A stretch of DNA of 64,000 nt, taken from NCBI GenBank assembly GCA_038277395.1, contig CM076193.1, forward strand, positions 173,454,711 to 173,518,710, in the 5' to 3' direction. Positions 63,999-64,000 of the stretch are shown in pieces; position 1 is the first letter of the stretch, and each line of letters opens with the position of its first letter. This stretch comes from Dryocosmus kuriphilus (taxonomy: Eukaryota > Arthropoda > Insecta > Hymenoptera > Cynipidae). Made by a program: the position numbers and the translations under genes. Below the pieces are notes generated by a model. That model was not told the origin of the DNA, did no database searches, and worked only from the letters and a program-made list of their open reading frames with translations.

Positions 63999-64000
63999 TA

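Overview
The window is AT-rich eukaryotic DNA, and its contents point to an arthropod, most probably an insect. The evidence is the mix of element families: Tc1/mariner types with DD34D, DD34E, DD37D and DD41D spacing, a piggyBac transposase, an R1-type LINE ORF1, a Jockey/CR1-group LINE, a Penelope-like element, a Ty3/gypsy LTR retrotransposon, errantivirus-type env remnants, and an arthropod transposon protein with an NPDTFCYVC zinc-binding N-terminus. I cannot name the species. There is no prokaryotic gene, CRISPR array, rRNA or convincing functional tRNA. It reads as a mobile-element graveyard, with only a few short candidate host exons (27.8, 36.1 and 37.3-37.5 kb).

Layout. 0-1.3 kb: end of a Penelope-like element with a GIY-YIG nuclease and, downstream, a hammerhead ribozyme motif. 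2.9-4.8 kb: R1-type LINE with ORF1 and no ORF2. 5.2-16.5 kb: a chain of Tc1/mariner-type elements joined through TA-rich junctions: a dead mariner, a DD41D element with a nearly intact transposase (6447-9958), a second decayed DD41D element (9965-13905) holding a truncated Tc1 copy, and a mariner (13910-16531) interrupted by another mariner. 16.9-27.7 kb: a mariner split by a whole Ty3/gypsy element (16972-26442) with 424-bp LTRs differing at two sites, a matched 4-bp ACAT target duplication, PBS, polypurine tract, gag, a gag-pol frameshift signal, pol, and two extra ORFs that share one zinc-binding spacing. 27.8-37.5 kb: three phase-compatible candidate exons on +, a piggyBac relic, and a Jockey/CR1-group LINE interrupted by a small I-like LINE with a 13-bp target duplication.

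37.8-43.1 kb: stacked ends of a second DD41D subfamily rich in TGACCTTGA, a tRNA-headed SINE-like insertion, an errantivirus env 3' fragment, and a DD41D element carrying a Tc1 insertion. 44.6-49.0 kb: a 4.4-kb element with inverted arms over 350 bp, containing a 580-bp palindrome and a deletion derivative of the element at 50399-53762. 50.4-53.8 kb: a CAC-terminated transposon with TAA target duplications and a lesioned transposase-like gene. 54.9-63.8 kb: a minus-strand errantivirus env region hit by a DD41D element, a DD37D maT-type element, an LTR-like insert and a mariner.

Almost every coding unit carries lesions. The DD41D transposase at 7.7-8.7 kb and the DD37D transposase at 58.3-59.4 kb are closest to intact. 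The best leads are the extra zinc-motif ORFs and frameshift signal of the gypsy element, the repeated TCAAGGTCA nuclear-receptor-like half-sites in the ends of several transposon families, the Penelope ribozyme, and one DD41D insertion shared by two inverted errantivirus copies.
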